NCBI RefSeq assembly: GCF_000725385.1
Contig: NZ_CP008884.1
Coordinates: 4,588,001 to 4,652,000, forward strand
Reading direction: 5' to 3'
Origin: Dyella japonica A8
Lineage (GTDB): Bacteria > Pseudomonadota > Gammaproteobacteria > Xanthomonadales > Rhodanobacteraceae
DNA: 64,000 nt
The notes beneath the pieces were generated by a model, which saw only the letters and a program-made list of their open reading frames with translations, ran no database searches and was not told where the DNA came from. Positions 43,047 to 52,563 of the stretch are shown piece after piece; within the stretch, counting starts at the first letter, position 1; every line of letters begins with the position of its first letter. Position numbers and translations under genes: made by a program.

Positions 43047-43131
43047 CTGTGGGAGCGCACCCTGTGCGCGACAGCCTCGCGATGTGGTGTCGGCGTGGCC
43101 CTGCCGTCGCGCACAGGGTGCGCTCCCACAG
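43047..43131. repeat. Paired REP/BIME-like inverted repeat
   Basis: Two perfect 26-base inverted arms (43047-43072 and 43106-43131) around a 33-base spacer. The arm begins CTGTGGGAGCGCACCCTGTG and ends in GCGCGAC, the layout of REP-type repeats common in Pseudomonas and Rhodanobacteraceae intergenic regions. It lies between the HAD gene and the convergent DinB gene and could end both transcripts. Confidence 0.75.
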
Positions 43132-43152
43132 AAATCGTGTTGCCTCGCGAGA

Positions 43153-43701
43153 TCAGGCTTCAGCGATCAATGCCGACAGATCCGTCGCCCCAACATCCAC
43201 ACCCGCCTGCGCCAACAACGTCGTCACCTGCCCGCGATGATGGGTCTGGTGATTGAAGAAATGCATGACGAGGAAGAAATACGGCTTGCGGAACGCCTCC
43301 CCACGAGTATTCGCGTACGCCAGCACCTGATCCAGGTCTTCTTCTGATACCGCGTCTGCCCAGGCTTCGATCACGCCGTCGAGAAAACGCCGGTGTTCGG
43401 TCAGCGCGGCAAGATCACCAAACGGCCGCGCACTCAGATCACGCTGGATCGGCAGGCCCCGCACGGGATCGAGCGCTACATAGCCCGCAGGGTGTCCCGC
43501 AAAGCGCTGCAACCAGATCATGTCCGCCACGGCAATGTGGCTCAGCGTCCCGTGAATCGAACTGAAGAACGCACCGCGATCCGCCATGACTTCCGTAGCC
43601 GGCAGGCTCGCCGCCGCGGCATAGACCTTGTCATTCATCCACCGGTTGTAGGCGGCCATCTGTCGCACATGATCGCGGCGCAAAGGGGCATGGGTCGTCA
43701 T
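43153..43701 (-). CDS. DinB-family metal-dependent protein
   Basis: A 182-residue four-helix DinB/YfiT-type protein. The expected metal ligands are visible: a His in FSSIHGTLSHIAVAD and the pair in HFFNHQTHHRGQ. MAAYNRWMNDKVY is the family's N-terminal signature. Members include thiol-dependent transferases and proteins of unknown role; no specific activity can be read. Weak ribosome site. It is 130 bases downstream of tkt in the same direction, with a terminator between. Confidence 0.88.
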   Translation of the reverse strand: MTTHAPLRRDHVRQMAAYNRWMNDKVYAAAASLPATEVMADRGAFFSSIHGTLSHIAVADMIWLQRFAGHPAGYVALDPVRGLPIQRDLSARPFGDLAALTEHRRFLDGVIEAWADAVSEEDLDQVLAYANTRGEAFRKPYFFLVMHFFNHQTHHRGQVTTLLAQAGVDVGATDLSALIAEA

Positions 43702-43780
43702 GGGTCAGGCCTGTGGTCCAAAGCCACAAGCCTAGCGCCGACGGCCATCGGCGTCGCCTGCCACTTGAAACAGTACGCAA

Positions 43781-43812
43781 AGAAAAAGCCGCGGCATGCC
43801 GCGGCTTTTTCT
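43781..43812. terminator. Terminator downstream of tkt
   Basis: A perfect 32-base palindrome, AGAAAAAGCCGCGGCA and its complement, with A/T runs at both ends: a bidirectional intrinsic terminator 20 bases past the tkt stop. Confidence 0.9.
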
Positions 43813-43831
43813 CATCGGGCTTCGTGATGGC

Positions 43832-45835
43832 TTAGCCGATCACGCGCTTCACGGCGTCGACCACGTGGGCCACGGTGAAACCGAAGTGCTCGAACAACTG
43901 CGGCGCCGGTGCCGAGGCACCGAAGGTGGTCATGCCGACCACGTCGCCGTCCAGGCCCACGTACTTGCGCCAGAAGTCGGACGAAGCCGCCTCCACCGCC
44001 ACGCGGGCGCGGCACCAGCCCGGCAGGATCGCTTCACGATACTCCAGCGGCTGCGCATCGAACACTTCCGTGCACGGCATGGACACCACGCGCACCGGCA
44101 CGTTCTGCTGCGCCAGCGTGCGGGCGGCTTCCATCGCCAGTTCCACTTCCGAACCGGTGGCGATCAGGATGGCCTTGAACTTGGTGTCCTGCGGATCGGA
44201 TAGCACGTAGGCGCCACGCGCGATGTCAGCCACCTGCTGCGCGGTGCGCTGCTGCGGCTTGAGGTTCTGGCGCGAGAACACCAGGCAGGCCGGGTTGCCC
44301 TTGCGCTCGATGGCGAGCTTCCACGACATCGCCGATTCCGCCGCGTCGCACGGGCGCCACACCTGGTTGTTCGGGATGTAGCGCAGCGAGGCGAGGTGTT
44401 CCACCGGCTGATGGGTCGGGCCGTCTTCACCCAGGCCGATCGAGTCGTGCGTGTACACGTGGATTACATGGGCCGGGATCAGCGCGCTCATGCGCACGGC
44501 GTTGCGCGCATAGTCAGAGAACACCAGGAACGTGGCGTCGTACGGAATGAAGCCGCCGTGCAGCGCCAGGCCGTTGGCGATGGCGCTCATGCCGAACTCG
44601 CGCACACCGTAATAGAGGTAGTTGCCCTTGGCGTCGCGGCCGTTGCCAGCGTCGACGCTGCCCTTCCACTTGGTGAGGTTGGAGCCGGCCAGGTCAGCCG
44701 AGCCGCCGATCAATTCCGGCAGCAGCGGCGCGAAAGCCTCGATGGTCATCTGCGAGGCCTTGCGCGAGGCGACGTCCGGGGCGTCCGCCTGCATCTTGTC
44801 GACGAAGGCCTGCGACTTCTCGGCCCAGTCGGACGGCAGTTCACCGGACACGCGACGGGTGAACTCGGCCGCCAGTTCCGGGAAGGCCGCCGAATACTTG
44901 GCGACGGTATCGTGCCACTTCTGCTCGCGCTCGGCGCCTGCCTTCTTGTGGTCCCAACCGGCATAGATCTCGGCCGGGATCTCGAACGCCGGGTGGCGCC
45001 AGTCCAGCGCGTCGCGCGTGGCGGCCACTTCGTCCTTGCCCAGCGCGGCGCCGTGGCTTTCTTCCTTGCCCTGCTTGTGCGGGGAGCCGAAGCCGATGAT
45101 GGTGCGCGCGCAGATCAGCGTGGGCTTGTCAGACTGGCTGGTAGCCGCGCTGATGGCCTTCTTGATGGCGTCGGCGTCATGGCCGTCCACGCCGCGGATC
45201 ACGTTCCAGCCATAGGCCTCGAAACGTTCCGGCGTGTTGTCGGTGAACCAGCCGTGCACTTCGCCGTCGATGGAGATGCCGTTGTCGTCGTAGATAGCGA
45301 CCAGCTTGCCGAGCTTCCACGTGCCGGCGAGCGAAGCGACTTCGTGCGAGATACCTTCCATCAGGCAGCCATCACCCAGGAACACATAGGTATGGTGGTT
45401 GACGATCTCGTAGCCCGGACGGTTGAAGTGGTCCGCCAGCACCTTCTCTGCCAGCGCGAAGCCAACGGCATTGGCCAGACCCTGACCCAGCGGGCCGGTG
45501 GTGGTTTCCACGCCCGGGGTTTCGCTGGCTTCCGGATGGCCGGCGGTCTTGGAGTGCAGCTGGCGGAAACGCTTGAGCTGTTCCATCGGCAGGTCATAGC
45601 CGGTCAGGTGCAGCAGTGCGTACTGCAGCATCGAGCCGTGGCCGTTGGAGAGCACAAAACGGTCGCGGTTGAACCACTTCGGGTTGGTCGGGTTGTGCTG
45701 GAGGAAGTCATTCCACAGCACCTCGGCGATGTCCGCCATGCCCATGGGCATGCCCGGGTGGCCGGAATTGGCCTGCTGTACGGCGTCCATGGCAAGGGCG
45801 CGCACGGCGTTGGCGAGTTCGCGACGGGTCGTCAT
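43832..45835 (-). CDS. tkt: Transketolase
   Basis: TPP enzyme of the pentose phosphate pathway, 667 residues. Seen: [58 protein letters not shown], the TPP motif [18 protein letters not shown] with [12 protein letters not shown], then in the pyrimidine domain [34 protein letters not shown], and the C-terminal [13 protein letters not shown]. Complete. It stands alone between terminators, close to other central-carbon genes (pgk, fba, pyk, gap). Confidence 0.97.
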   Translation of the reverse strand: MTTRRELANAVRALAMDAVQQANSGHPGMPMGMADIAEVLWNDFLQHNPTNPKWFNRDRFVLSNGHGSMLQYALLHLTGYDLPMEQLKRFRQLHSKTAGHPEASETPGVETTTGPLGQGLANAVGFALAEKVLADHFNRPGYEIVNHHTYVFLGDGCLMEGISHEVASLAGTWKLGKLVAIYDDNGISIDGEVHGWFTDNTPERFEAYGWNVIRGVDGHDADAIKKAISAATSQSDKPTLICARTIIGFGSPHKQGKEESHGAALGKDEVAATRDALDWRHPAFEIPAEIYAGWDHKKAGAEREQKWHDTVAKYSAAFPELAAEFTRRVSGELPSDWAEKSQAFVDKMQADAPDVASRKASQMTIEAFAPLLPELIGGSADLAGSNLTKWKGSVDAGNGRDAKGNYLYYGVREFGMSAIANGLALHGGFIPYDATFLVFSDYARNAVRMSALIPAHVIHVYTHDSIGLGEDGPTHQPVEHLASLRYIPNNQVWRPCDAAESAMSWKLAIERKGNPACLVFSRQNLKPQQRTAQQVADIARGAYVLSDPQDTKFKAILIATGSEVELAMEAARTLAQQNVPVRVVSMPCTEVFDAQPLEYREAILPGWCRARVAVEAASSDFWRKYVGLDGDVVGMTTFGASAPAPQLFEHFGFTVAHVVDAVKRVIG

Positions 45836-46090
45836 CTAAGGGGGTCTCCGGCAGGGGCGGCCATAAAAACCGGTATTGTCGCCGATCCCGCGATGTCCTG
45901 TCGCCGATGAGACGCTGCCCTTGATTGGCCACAACAATTAACTCAACCTTAATAATGTACTAACCGGTATTGAAACTTCCATCCCCTCCTCCCATCTAAG
46001 GAACAGCACCGTCGGCACGAGGTGCCCAGCCGCGCCACACCGAACCCCCGGCGCCGCGGACTGGCCCAATAAGACAAAGAGGAGTACCCC

Positions 46091-46702
46091 ATGAAGAACA
46101 CCATTCTTGCTCTCGCCCTGGCTACCGCTGGTTTCGCCGCCGTTCCCGCCGCTTTCGCCCAGGATGCCGGCAACGCCCAGCAGGGCTGGTACGTCGGCGC
46201 CAACGCCGGCTACGGCCAGGTGCAGAAGGGCCCCTACGACAACGGCAGCTTCGCCGGTGGCGTGAAGGGTGGTTACCGCTTCGCGATCAACCCGGATACC
46301 TCGGTGGGCGCGGAAGTGGGTTATGTCTACCTGGGCCGTGCCGACGCACGTGGCCAGTACACCCAGAATTACGCCAACTACAACGGCAACAACGGCCAGT
46401 CCAAGCTGCAGGGCGCCACCGCCGGCCTGAACCTGCGCTACAGCTTCAGCCCGAACTGGTACGGTGAAGTCCGCGGCGGCGCTTTCTTCGCCAAGGGCTC
46501 GGGCCTGACCGACGACAAGACCAACCCGCAGAACGTCAACTTCAACAGCACCCGCTACTACGCTGGTCTGGGCGCGGGCTACAACATCAACAAGAACATC
46601 AGCGTGGGTCTGAACTGGGACTACTACGACGGCAGCCAGAGCGACAAGAACATCCACCTGCCGACCAACCTGTACAGCGTCAGCGCGGAATACCGCTTCT
46701 GA
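46091..46702 (+). CDS. Outer-membrane beta-barrel protein
   Basis: A 203-residue exported protein. Signal peptide 1-23 (MKNTILALALATAGFAAVPA, cleaved after AFA before QDAG). The mature part has the alternating Gly/aromatic strands of an OmpA/OmpX-like eight-stranded barrel (GWYVGANAGYGQ, GGVKGGYRF, SVGAEVGYVYLG, YYAGLGAGYNI, VGLNWDYYDG) and ends in the outer-membrane insertion signal YRF. AGAGGAG precedes the ATG. The 255-base upstream region is AT-rich near 45925-45960 and probably holds its promoter. A terminator shared with fba follows. Confidence 0.88.
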   Translation: MKNTILALALATAGFAAVPAAFAQDAGNAQQGWYVGANAGYGQVQKGPYDNGSFAGGVKGGYRFAINPDTSVGAEVGYVYLGRADARGQYTQNYANYNGNNGQSKLQGATAGLNLRYSFSPNWYGEVRGGAFFAKGSGLTDDKTNPQNVNFNSTRYYAGLGAGYNINKNISVGLNWDYYDGSQSDKNIHLPTNLYSVSAEYRF

Positions 46703-46723
46703 TCCAACGGTTGGCATGAAACA

Positions 46724-46751
46724 AAAACGGGCGCCGCGAGGCGCCCGTTTT
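46724..46751. terminator. Bidirectional terminator between the OMP gene and fba
   Basis: AAAACGGGCGCC, loop GCGA, GGCGCCCGTTTT: a perfect 12-bp stem with A and T runs on both sides, followed by CTTTG. Confidence 0.92.
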
Positions 46752-46780
46752 CTTTGCAGCGATGAAAAGCTGCGTATCGC

Positions 46781-47788
46781 TTACTTGGCGTTCCACTGGC
46801 CGAGCGCGGCGAGACCGTTGTCCTTCGCGCGAGCGAAGACGGTCTTCTGGGCGTCGGCGTAGTTCGCCTTCATGTCCTTGGCCCACAGCTTCAGCGCGGC
46901 CTGCTGCATGGCGCGGCCGTAGGAGAACGACAGCGGCCACGGGTGCGGGCCCATGCGGTTCATGGCGTTGAGGTGGGCGGTGGACTGCTCGTCGGTCTGG
47001 CCGCCGGAGAGGAACACGATGCCCGGAAGCGTGGCCGGCACGGTGGTCTTGAGCACGCGCACGGTGGCTTCGGCGACTTCCTCGACCTCGGCCTGCTCGT
47101 CCGCTTCCTTGCCCGGGATGACCATGCTGACCTTCAGGATGGTGCCTTCCAGCATCACGTTCTGCTCGTACAGCGCGTTGAACAGGCTACGCAGCACGGC
47201 TTCATGCACTTCGTAGCTGACTTCGATGCTGTGGTCGCCGTCCATGATCACTTCCGGCTCGACCATCGGCACCAAGCCGGCTTCCTGGCACAGGGCGGCG
47301 TAGCGGGCCAGCGCGTGGCAGTTGGCCTCGATGGCGGTGGAGGACGGGTTGTCCTCGGAAATGTTGATCACGGCGCGCCACTTGGCGAACTGGGCACCCA
47401 GCTTCACGTACTCGGCGAGACGCTCGCGCAGGCCGTCGAGGCCTTCGGTCACCACGTCGCCCGGGAAGCCGGCCAGCGGCACGGGGCCCTTGTCGACCTT
47501 GATGCCCGGGATGATGCCGTTCTTCTTCATCAGCGTCGTGAACGGCACGCCGTCCTTGGTCGACTGACGGATGGTTTCGTCATACAGGATCGCGCCGGAG
47601 ATGTGCTCGTTCAGGCCCGGCGTGGTGAGCAGCAGCTCACGGTAGGCGCGACGGTTCTCTTCGGTGTTGTCGATGCCGACGGCCTCGAAACGCTTCTTGA
47701 TGGTGTTGGTCGACTCATCGATGGCGATGATGCCCTTGCCGGGCGCGACCATAGCGAGGGCAACGCTTTCGAGATCTTCGATGCTCAT
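46781..47788 (-). CDS. fba: Fructose-bisphosphate aldolase, class I
   Basis: Schiff-base aldolase cleaving fructose-1,6-bisphosphate; 335 residues of the animal/plant-like class I type used in xanthomonads. Seen: GKGIIAIDESTNTIKKRF, KVDKGPVPLAGFPGD, WRAVINISEDNPSSTAI, MVEPEVIMDGDHSIE, the Schiff-base lysine in EGTILKVSMVIPG, and GIVFLSGGQTDEQSTAHLNA. CGGAG lies before the ATG. A TATAAT box is 79-84 bases upstream. The protein is complete, with a shortened C-terminus (NGLAALGQWNAK) compared with animal enzymes. Confidence 0.96.
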   Translation of the reverse strand: MSIEDLESVALAMVAPGKGIIAIDESTNTIKKRFEAVGIDNTEENRRAYRELLLTTPGLNEHISGAILYDETIRQSTKDGVPFTTLMKKNGIIPGIKVDKGPVPLAGFPGDVVTEGLDGLRERLAEYVKLGAQFAKWRAVINISEDNPSSTAIEANCHALARYAALCQEAGLVPMVEPEVIMDGDHSIEVSYEVHEAVLRSLFNALYEQNVMLEGTILKVSMVIPGKEADEQAEVEEVAEATVRVLKTTVPATLPGIVFLSGGQTDEQSTAHLNAMNRMGPHPWPLSFSYGRAMQQAALKLWAKDMKANYADAQKTVFARAKDNGLAALGQWNAK

Positions 47789-47866
47789 GACAACTCCGGA
47801 TACTTAGGCGGTGTGGGCCGCACAAGGTGATGCCGCCCCGGAAAGGGCGGAGGCTGAAAAGCCGCG

Positions 47867-47896
47867 ATTATAGGCCAAGCGGCCGCCCAGGGTCCG
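47867..47896 (-). promoter_or_regulatory. Candidate fba promoter
   Basis: On the minus strand a perfect TATAAT (47872-47867) with CGGACC 18 bases upstream (47896-47891). A start near 47860 would give a leader of about 70 bases. Confidence 0.5.
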
Positions 47897-47936
47897 GAGC
47901 GTCCCTGAACGGCCTGGCAGAAGGCCTGGCGGCGCC

Positions 47937-48386
47937 TCAGGCCTGCTCGTAGCCCGGCAGCTTGCAGGCGTTGATGATGGACTGCCGCTGCGCCGGGTCG
48001 GCCGGCAGGTTGAACGGCACGATGAAATAGGTGTTGACCGGCTCGTGCGTCCCGTTCTTCAGCGCCGGGCCATAGCGGAAGTTGCTCACCACGCTCTTGG
48101 CCACGGCGTCCAGGTCGCTCTGCGGCACCACCTTGCGCACGGTGACGTTCTGGGGGATGCCGTCCGAGCCGATCATGTAGCTGACGGCCACGCAGCCGGG
48201 CTTGTCCATGTTGCGGCCGCTGTTGGGAATATCCGCATCCACCTTGGTGTTGAGCATGATCCAGTAAGACTGGATCTGCTCCGGCCCGACCATGCGCTCA
48301 CGGGACTGCGCCAGCAGGGGCGCCGCGCCCGTCATGGCCAATGCCAGCGCCAGCGCCTGGGTTATGCGACGTGACTTCGTGTTCAT
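47937..48386 (-). CDS. TonB C-terminal-domain exported protein
   Basis: A 149-residue protein; the ATG at 48386 has AGGAGG before it, and longer upstream frames lack character. Signal peptide about 1-27 (RRITQALALALAMTGAAPLL, cleaved after LLA). The mature part is a TonB-C-like fold: KPGCVAVSYMIGSDGIPQNV, VRKVVPQSDLDAVAKSVVS, NFRYGPALKNGTHEPVNTY. There is no transmembrane anchor or Pro-rich linker, so it is not a full TonB; it is probably a periplasmic energy-transducer-like protein of unknown role. Confidence 0.75.
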   Translation of the reverse strand: MNTKSRRITQALALALAMTGAAPLLAQSRERMVGPEQIQSYWIMLNTKVDADIPNSGRNMDKPGCVAVSYMIGSDGIPQNVTVRKVVPQSDLDAVAKSVVSNFRYGPALKNGTHEPVNTYFIVPFNLPADPAQRQSIINACKLPGYEQA

Positions 48387-48562
48387 GGAAAACCTCCTGT
48401 ACCTGATCGGGGACGGTGCGGCGATTCTAGCCGTACCTCGCGCCCGGCGATGCGGGCGTGAAGCATCGATCCGTGCCCGAAAGCGCCGCACGACGGAGCG
48501 CCATCGCCCGCCGACCCGGCCCACACCGGATCGGCGGACGATGGCGGCTCAACGCGACTTGC

Positions 48563-50035
48563 TCAGAGGTCCCGCAGGCACTCCACGACACCCGCGGCCC
48601 CGACCGAGAGCAGCTTGAGCGTATTGGTGCCGCCACCCTGGCCGATATGGTCGCCATGGGTAAGCACCACGCGATCGCCTTCGACCAGCTTCCCTTCAAT
48701 GAAGAGCTGGCGCACGGCGTCGCGCGCGGAACCGGCGGTGGTCTGCGACACGTGGGCGAACTTCACGGCGGTCACATCGCGGAGGATGGACATGCGGCGA
48801 CGGGCGTCGTCGAACGGCGAAAGCGCATAGATCGGCACCGCGCTGCGATAACGCGACAGCCACTGCGCCGTGGCGCCCGACTCGGTCAAGGCCACGATGG
48901 CGCGCACGCCCAGCTGGCTGGCCAGCAGCATGGCGGCCAGCGCGATGGCCTGGTCGGTGCGGTCAAGATGGTGGCCCTGCGTGGCGGGGTCTTCCTTCGG
49001 TTCGAACTGGCGCTCGGCGCCCAGGCAGATGCGGCGCAGCGCGGCCACGGCCTTGTCCGGATGGGCGCCAGCGGCGGATTCCTCCGACAGCATGACCGCG
49101 TCGGTGCCGTCGATCACGGCGTTGGCCACGTCCATCACCTCAGCGCGGGTCGGGATGGGCGAGCGCACCATCGACTGCAGCATCTGCGTGGCGGTGATGA
49201 CGGCGCGATTGCGCTGTACGGATTCGCGAATGATCTTTTTCTGCAGGCCCGGCAGCTCGGCGTCGCCGATTTCCACGCCCAGGTCGCCGCGCGCCACCAT
49301 CACCACATCGGACGCATCAATGATTTCGCCGAGCACCGGAATCGCGTCCGCGCGCTCGATCTTGGCCACCAGCGACGCCTTGCCGCCGGCTTCTTCGAGC
49401 AGGCGGCGCGCCTCGTTCATGTCGGCGGCCGAACGCACGAACGACACGGCGAGGAAGTCGCAGCCGATCTCGGCCGCCAGCTTGATGTCCGCCTTGTCCT
49501 TGTCCGACAGCGCGGACACGGAGAGGCCACCGCCCTGGCGATTGAGCCCCTTGCGATCGGACAGCTTGCCGCCAATCAGCACCGTGCAGCGGATTTCCTG
49601 GCCCACCACCTCTTCGACGGTGAGGGCGACGAGACCATCGTCCAGCAACAGCACGTCGCCGGCCGACACGTCCTTGGGCAGGTCGTAGTAGCTCACGCCC
49701 ACGCGGGTGTTGTCGCCCAGCGGCGCACCAGGGGTGCAGTCCAGCACGAAGCTGTCGCCCACCTTCAGCTCGATCGGGCCGTTGGCGAAACGCTCGACGC
49801 GGATCTTCGGACCCTGCAGGTCGGCGAGGATACCGACCTCGCGCCCAAGCTTCGTCGCGACGTCGCGCACGGCCACGGCGCGGGCGCGGTGATCATCCGG
49901 CTGGCCGTGGGAGAGGTTCAGGCGAACCACGTCCACGCCTTCGGCAATGATTTTTTCGAGCATGCCAGGCGCGTCGGTGGCGGGACCGAGGGTGGCAACG
50001 ATTTTTGTGCGGCGCAGCGGATTGTCGATAGTCAT
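48563..50035 (-). CDS. pyk: Pyruvate kinase
   Basis: Final glycolytic kinase, 490 residues: RRTKIVATLGPATDAPGM, VVRLNLSHGQPDDH, LADLQGPKIRVERF, the catalytic lysine motif VMVARGDLGVEIG, ATQMLQSMVRSPIPTRAEV and DAVMLSEESAAGAHP. The C-terminal domain has IVALTESGATAQWLSRYR and a normal length. The ATG is preceded by AT-rich sequence without a clear ribosome site. Convergence or operon partners are not evident; fba and tkt follow downstream on the same strand after other genes. Confidence 0.97.
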   Translation of the reverse strand: MTIDNPLRRTKIVATLGPATDAPGMLEKIIAEGVDVVRLNLSHGQPDDHRARAVAVRDVATKLGREVGILADLQGPKIRVERFANGPIELKVGDSFVLDCTPGAPLGDNTRVGVSYYDLPKDVSAGDVLLLDDGLVALTVEEVVGQEIRCTVLIGGKLSDRKGLNRQGGGLSVSALSDKDKADIKLAAEIGCDFLAVSFVRSAADMNEARRLLEEAGGKASLVAKIERADAIPVLGEIIDASDVVMVARGDLGVEIGDAELPGLQKKIIRESVQRNRAVITATQMLQSMVRSPIPTRAEVMDVANAVIDGTDAVMLSEESAAGAHPDKAVAALRRICLGAERQFEPKEDPATQGHHLDRTDQAIALAAMLLASQLGVRAIVALTESGATAQWLSRYRSAVPIYALSPFDDARRRMSILRDVTAVKFAHVSQTTAGSARDAVRQLFIEGKLVEGDRVVLTHGDHIGQGGGTNTLKLLSVGAAGVVECLRDL

Positions 50036-50484
50036 TATTTCAAACTAGCAGAACTGACGGATCGCGCCAGAGGGTTTTGGACGTCTTTTCGCGGGCCGGC
50101 GCAGGCGTGAAAGTGGACTGCTTCTGGCATGCGGACCACCTGCAGCACTGGTATGGCAGCTCGACCAAGTTATCAACGTTCGTGACACATCACTGGTCTG
50201 TTTTGCCAGCCATGCCGGACGGATTCACTGGTGTTGTATGCCCTCGAAAACGAAGCCACTCGCAGGCCTCGTCGCGTTGGCCAAAATGTTCGCACCCGAC
50301 GCCTTCATGGACCTGCCCAGGCGCGCTGCAGAAGCTTGTCGCAATGCATCAATTTTCGATGCGAGACACGCGTTGATGCGTCGCGGCCCAGGCCAGCATG
50401 GCCCGGTCGATGTCACTCCGCGATCAAACCGGTAGCATCGCGACCATGGATCGGGGGATCCATATCCAAGGAAAGGGGAAATCT
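50036..50484. other. Divergent intergenic region pyk / S9 peptidase
   Basis: 449 bases between divergent genes. A few short open frames (up to about 99 codons) occur on both strands, none with recognisable family features or a good ribosome site. It should contain promoters of both genes; none could be assigned with confidence. Confidence 0.4.
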
Positions 50485-52539
50485 ATGTCACGTCGTTTCA
50501 GCGCGGCCTTCGCCGTCGCGTCGGTCGTCCTGTGTTCGTCCCTGCCCATCGCCACCACGGCCGCCGAAAAGCAGGCGCCCGCGTCCTCACCTCAGTCCGG
50601 CTCGCCGCCGATCAGCGATTTCGTCCGGCCGACGGACTTTTCGCAGGTATCCCTGTCGCCGGACGGCAAGTACATCGCCGCCATCGTGCCCAAGCCCGAC
50701 GACCCGCACGAAAACGTGCTTGCCATCCTCGACGGCCAGACGGCTCGTCTGCTCAAGGCGATTCCCTCTGGCCGGGAAGCACTCATCCACGGCTATTTCT
50801 GGACCGACGACGACCGCCTGATCGCTACCCTTGCCGTGCGAATGAACGGGGAGGACACGCCCGTACTTACCGGGGAGCTGTTTGCCATCGACCCGGACGG
50901 AACCCACCAGATCGAACTGTTCGGCTGGCGCGCCGGCGCCAAGGGTTCGCTGATCAAGTCCGAGGGCCGACGTGCCGGGGCAACGCCCATCAGCCACCGA
51001 TACGTCAATCAGGACGAGATCCTTATCGCGGTCAACGACTACACCGCCTTCAGCGGCGGCAACGTAACCGAGATCGATCGGCTCAACGTTCGCAATGGCA
51101 AGACGGTCCAGGTCGGCACCTCGCCCGCGCGTAACGCAGAACTGCTTGCCGACCACGCCGGCCAAGTGCGCGTCGCCATGGCCGAAAACAAATTCACCCA
51201 CCCCACCCTGTGGCTGCGCAAGGACAACCATGCGCCATGGGAACTGGCAAACGAGACATCGACATCGCACGTCGACGTGTGGCCCATCGGCTTCAACCGG
51301 GACAACAGCAAGCTCTATGTCCGCGTATCGCAGGCAGGACATCCCGATGCGATCGAGCTGATGGACATGGAAAGCCGGCAACGCACCCGCCTTTACCAGG
51401 GCGAGTTCGCCGATCCGGGCAGATTGCTGCTGACGGCCGACAAGATGGACTACTACGCCGTGGAAACCGAGGACGGGAAACCGGGGCTGCACTACTTCAG
51501 CAGCGACAGCGACGAAGCGCTGTTGAGCCAGGCGATCGCAAAGAATTTCCCTGGCCAGTTCAGCCAGCTGATCGACTTCACGCGCGACGGCAAGCGCGCG
51601 GTAGTTTTCGTGCGCAGCGACCGGAACCCCGGCGATTACTATCTGTTCGATCTGAACACGCGCAATGCCAAACTGCTCGTGCACGCCCGCCCCTGGGTCG
51701 ACACCGGCAAGATGCGCCCGATGGATCCCGTCGACATGACCGCACGCGATGGCGTGAACCTGCACGGCTTCCTGACGCTGCCCGCCGGGCCCAAGCCTTA
51801 TCCGCTGGTTGTACTTCCCCACGGTGGCCCACACGGCATTCACGACGAATGGGGTTTCAACAACGAAGTACAAATGCTGGCCAGCCGCGGCTATGCCGTG
51901 CTGCAAGTGAACTACCGCGGCTCGGGTGGTTACGGTGGCCAGTTCCAGCAGATGGGCTACCGCCAATGGGGCCTCGGCATGCAGGACGACCTGACGGACG
52001 CCACCCAGTGGGCCATTCATCAGGGCTATGCCGATGCACAGCGCATCTGCATCTACGGCGCCAGCTATGGTGGCTACGCTGCGCTGGAAGGCGCGGTGCG
52101 CGAGCCCGACCTGTACAAGTGCGCCGTGGGCTATGCGGGCGTGTATGACCTGCGGGTGCAGATGGACAGCAGCGACACGCAACGCAGCGACATGGGCACG
52201 TCCTATCTCAACCTCGTGCTGGGCACGGACCGCGACGATCTGCTGCACCGCTCACCGCTTGGCGGCGCCGACCGGATCAAGGCCGATGTGCTGCTGATTC
52301 ACGGCCAAGACGATCGCCGCGTGCCGTACAAGAACTTCCAGGAGTTCACCCGCGCGCTGGACAAGGACGGCAAGCACTACGAGACACTGGTCGAACCACT
52401 CGAGGGCCACGGCTTCTTCGTTCCCGCCCATCAAGAAGCGGCGTACCAGAAATTGCTGGACTTCCTGGCGCGCCATATCGGCCCCGGCAGCGACACGGCG
52501 ACCCGCACGGCGGCGATCAGCGACAGCGGCGCACACTGA
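50485..52539 (+). CDS. S9 family prolyl-oligopeptidase-type peptidase
   Basis: Exported serine peptidase of 684 residues. The ATG at 50485 follows AAGGAAAGGGG and starts a signal peptide (MSRRFSAAFAVASVVLCSSL, cleaved near TAA). The N-terminal part is a beta-propeller with SLSPDGKYIAAIVPKP repeats; the C-terminal alpha/beta-hydrolase domain has the triad S527 in YGASYGGYAAL, D610 in HGQDDRRVP and H642 in EGHGFFVP. It resembles periplasmic acylaminoacyl-peptidase/DPP-like enzymes that are numerous in Xanthomonadales. Likely digests proline-containing or other small peptides in the periplasm. Confidence 0.92.
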   Translation: MSRRFSAAFAVASVVLCSSLPIATTAAEKQAPASSPQSGSPPISDFVRPTDFSQVSLSPDGKYIAAIVPKPDDPHENVLAILDGQTARLLKAIPSGREALIHGYFWTDDDRLIATLAVRMNGEDTPVLTGELFAIDPDGTHQIELFGWRAGAKGSLIKSEGRRAGATPISHRYVNQDEILIAVNDYTAFSGGNVTEIDRLNVRNGKTVQVGTSPARNAELLADHAGQVRVAMAENKFTHPTLWLRKDNHAPWELANETSTSHVDVWPIGFNRDNSKLYVRVSQAGHPDAIELMDMESRQRTRLYQGEFADPGRLLLTADKMDYYAVETEDGKPGLHYFSSDSDEALLSQAIAKNFPGQFSQLIDFTRDGKRAVVFVRSDRNPGDYYLFDLNTRNAKLLVHARPWVDTGKMRPMDPVDMTARDGVNLHGFLTLPAGPKPYPLVVLPHGGPHGIHDEWGFNNEVQMLASRGYAVLQVNYRGSGGYGGQFQQMGYRQWGLGMQDDLTDATQWAIHQGYADAQRICIYGASYGGYAALEGAVREPDLYKCAVGYAGVYDLRVQMDSSDTQRSDMGTSYLNLVLGTDRDDLLHRSPLGGADRIKADVLLIHGQDDRRVPYKNFQEFTRALDKDGKHYETLVEPLEGHGFFVPAHQEAAYQKLLDFLARHIGPGSDTATRTAAISDSGAH

Positions 52540-52563
52540 TCACGTGCGCGCCGCGGGGAGGCC

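Noticed and set aside
44396..45910. 504-codon open frame on the plus strand
   Set aside because: Entirely antisense to transketolase; the translation is Val/Gly/His/Arg-rich without family motifs, as expected from GC-rich codon bias.
48458..50110. 550-codon open frame on the plus strand
   Set aside because: Antisense to pyruvate kinase; low-complexity translation, no ribosome site.
50238..50435. 65-codon frame in the pyk/S9 peptidase gap
   Set aside because: No ribosome site, no recognisable motif, and an equally good frame exists on the other strand.
50587..52248. 553-codon open frame on the minus strand
   Set aside because: Antisense shadow of the S9 peptidase gene.
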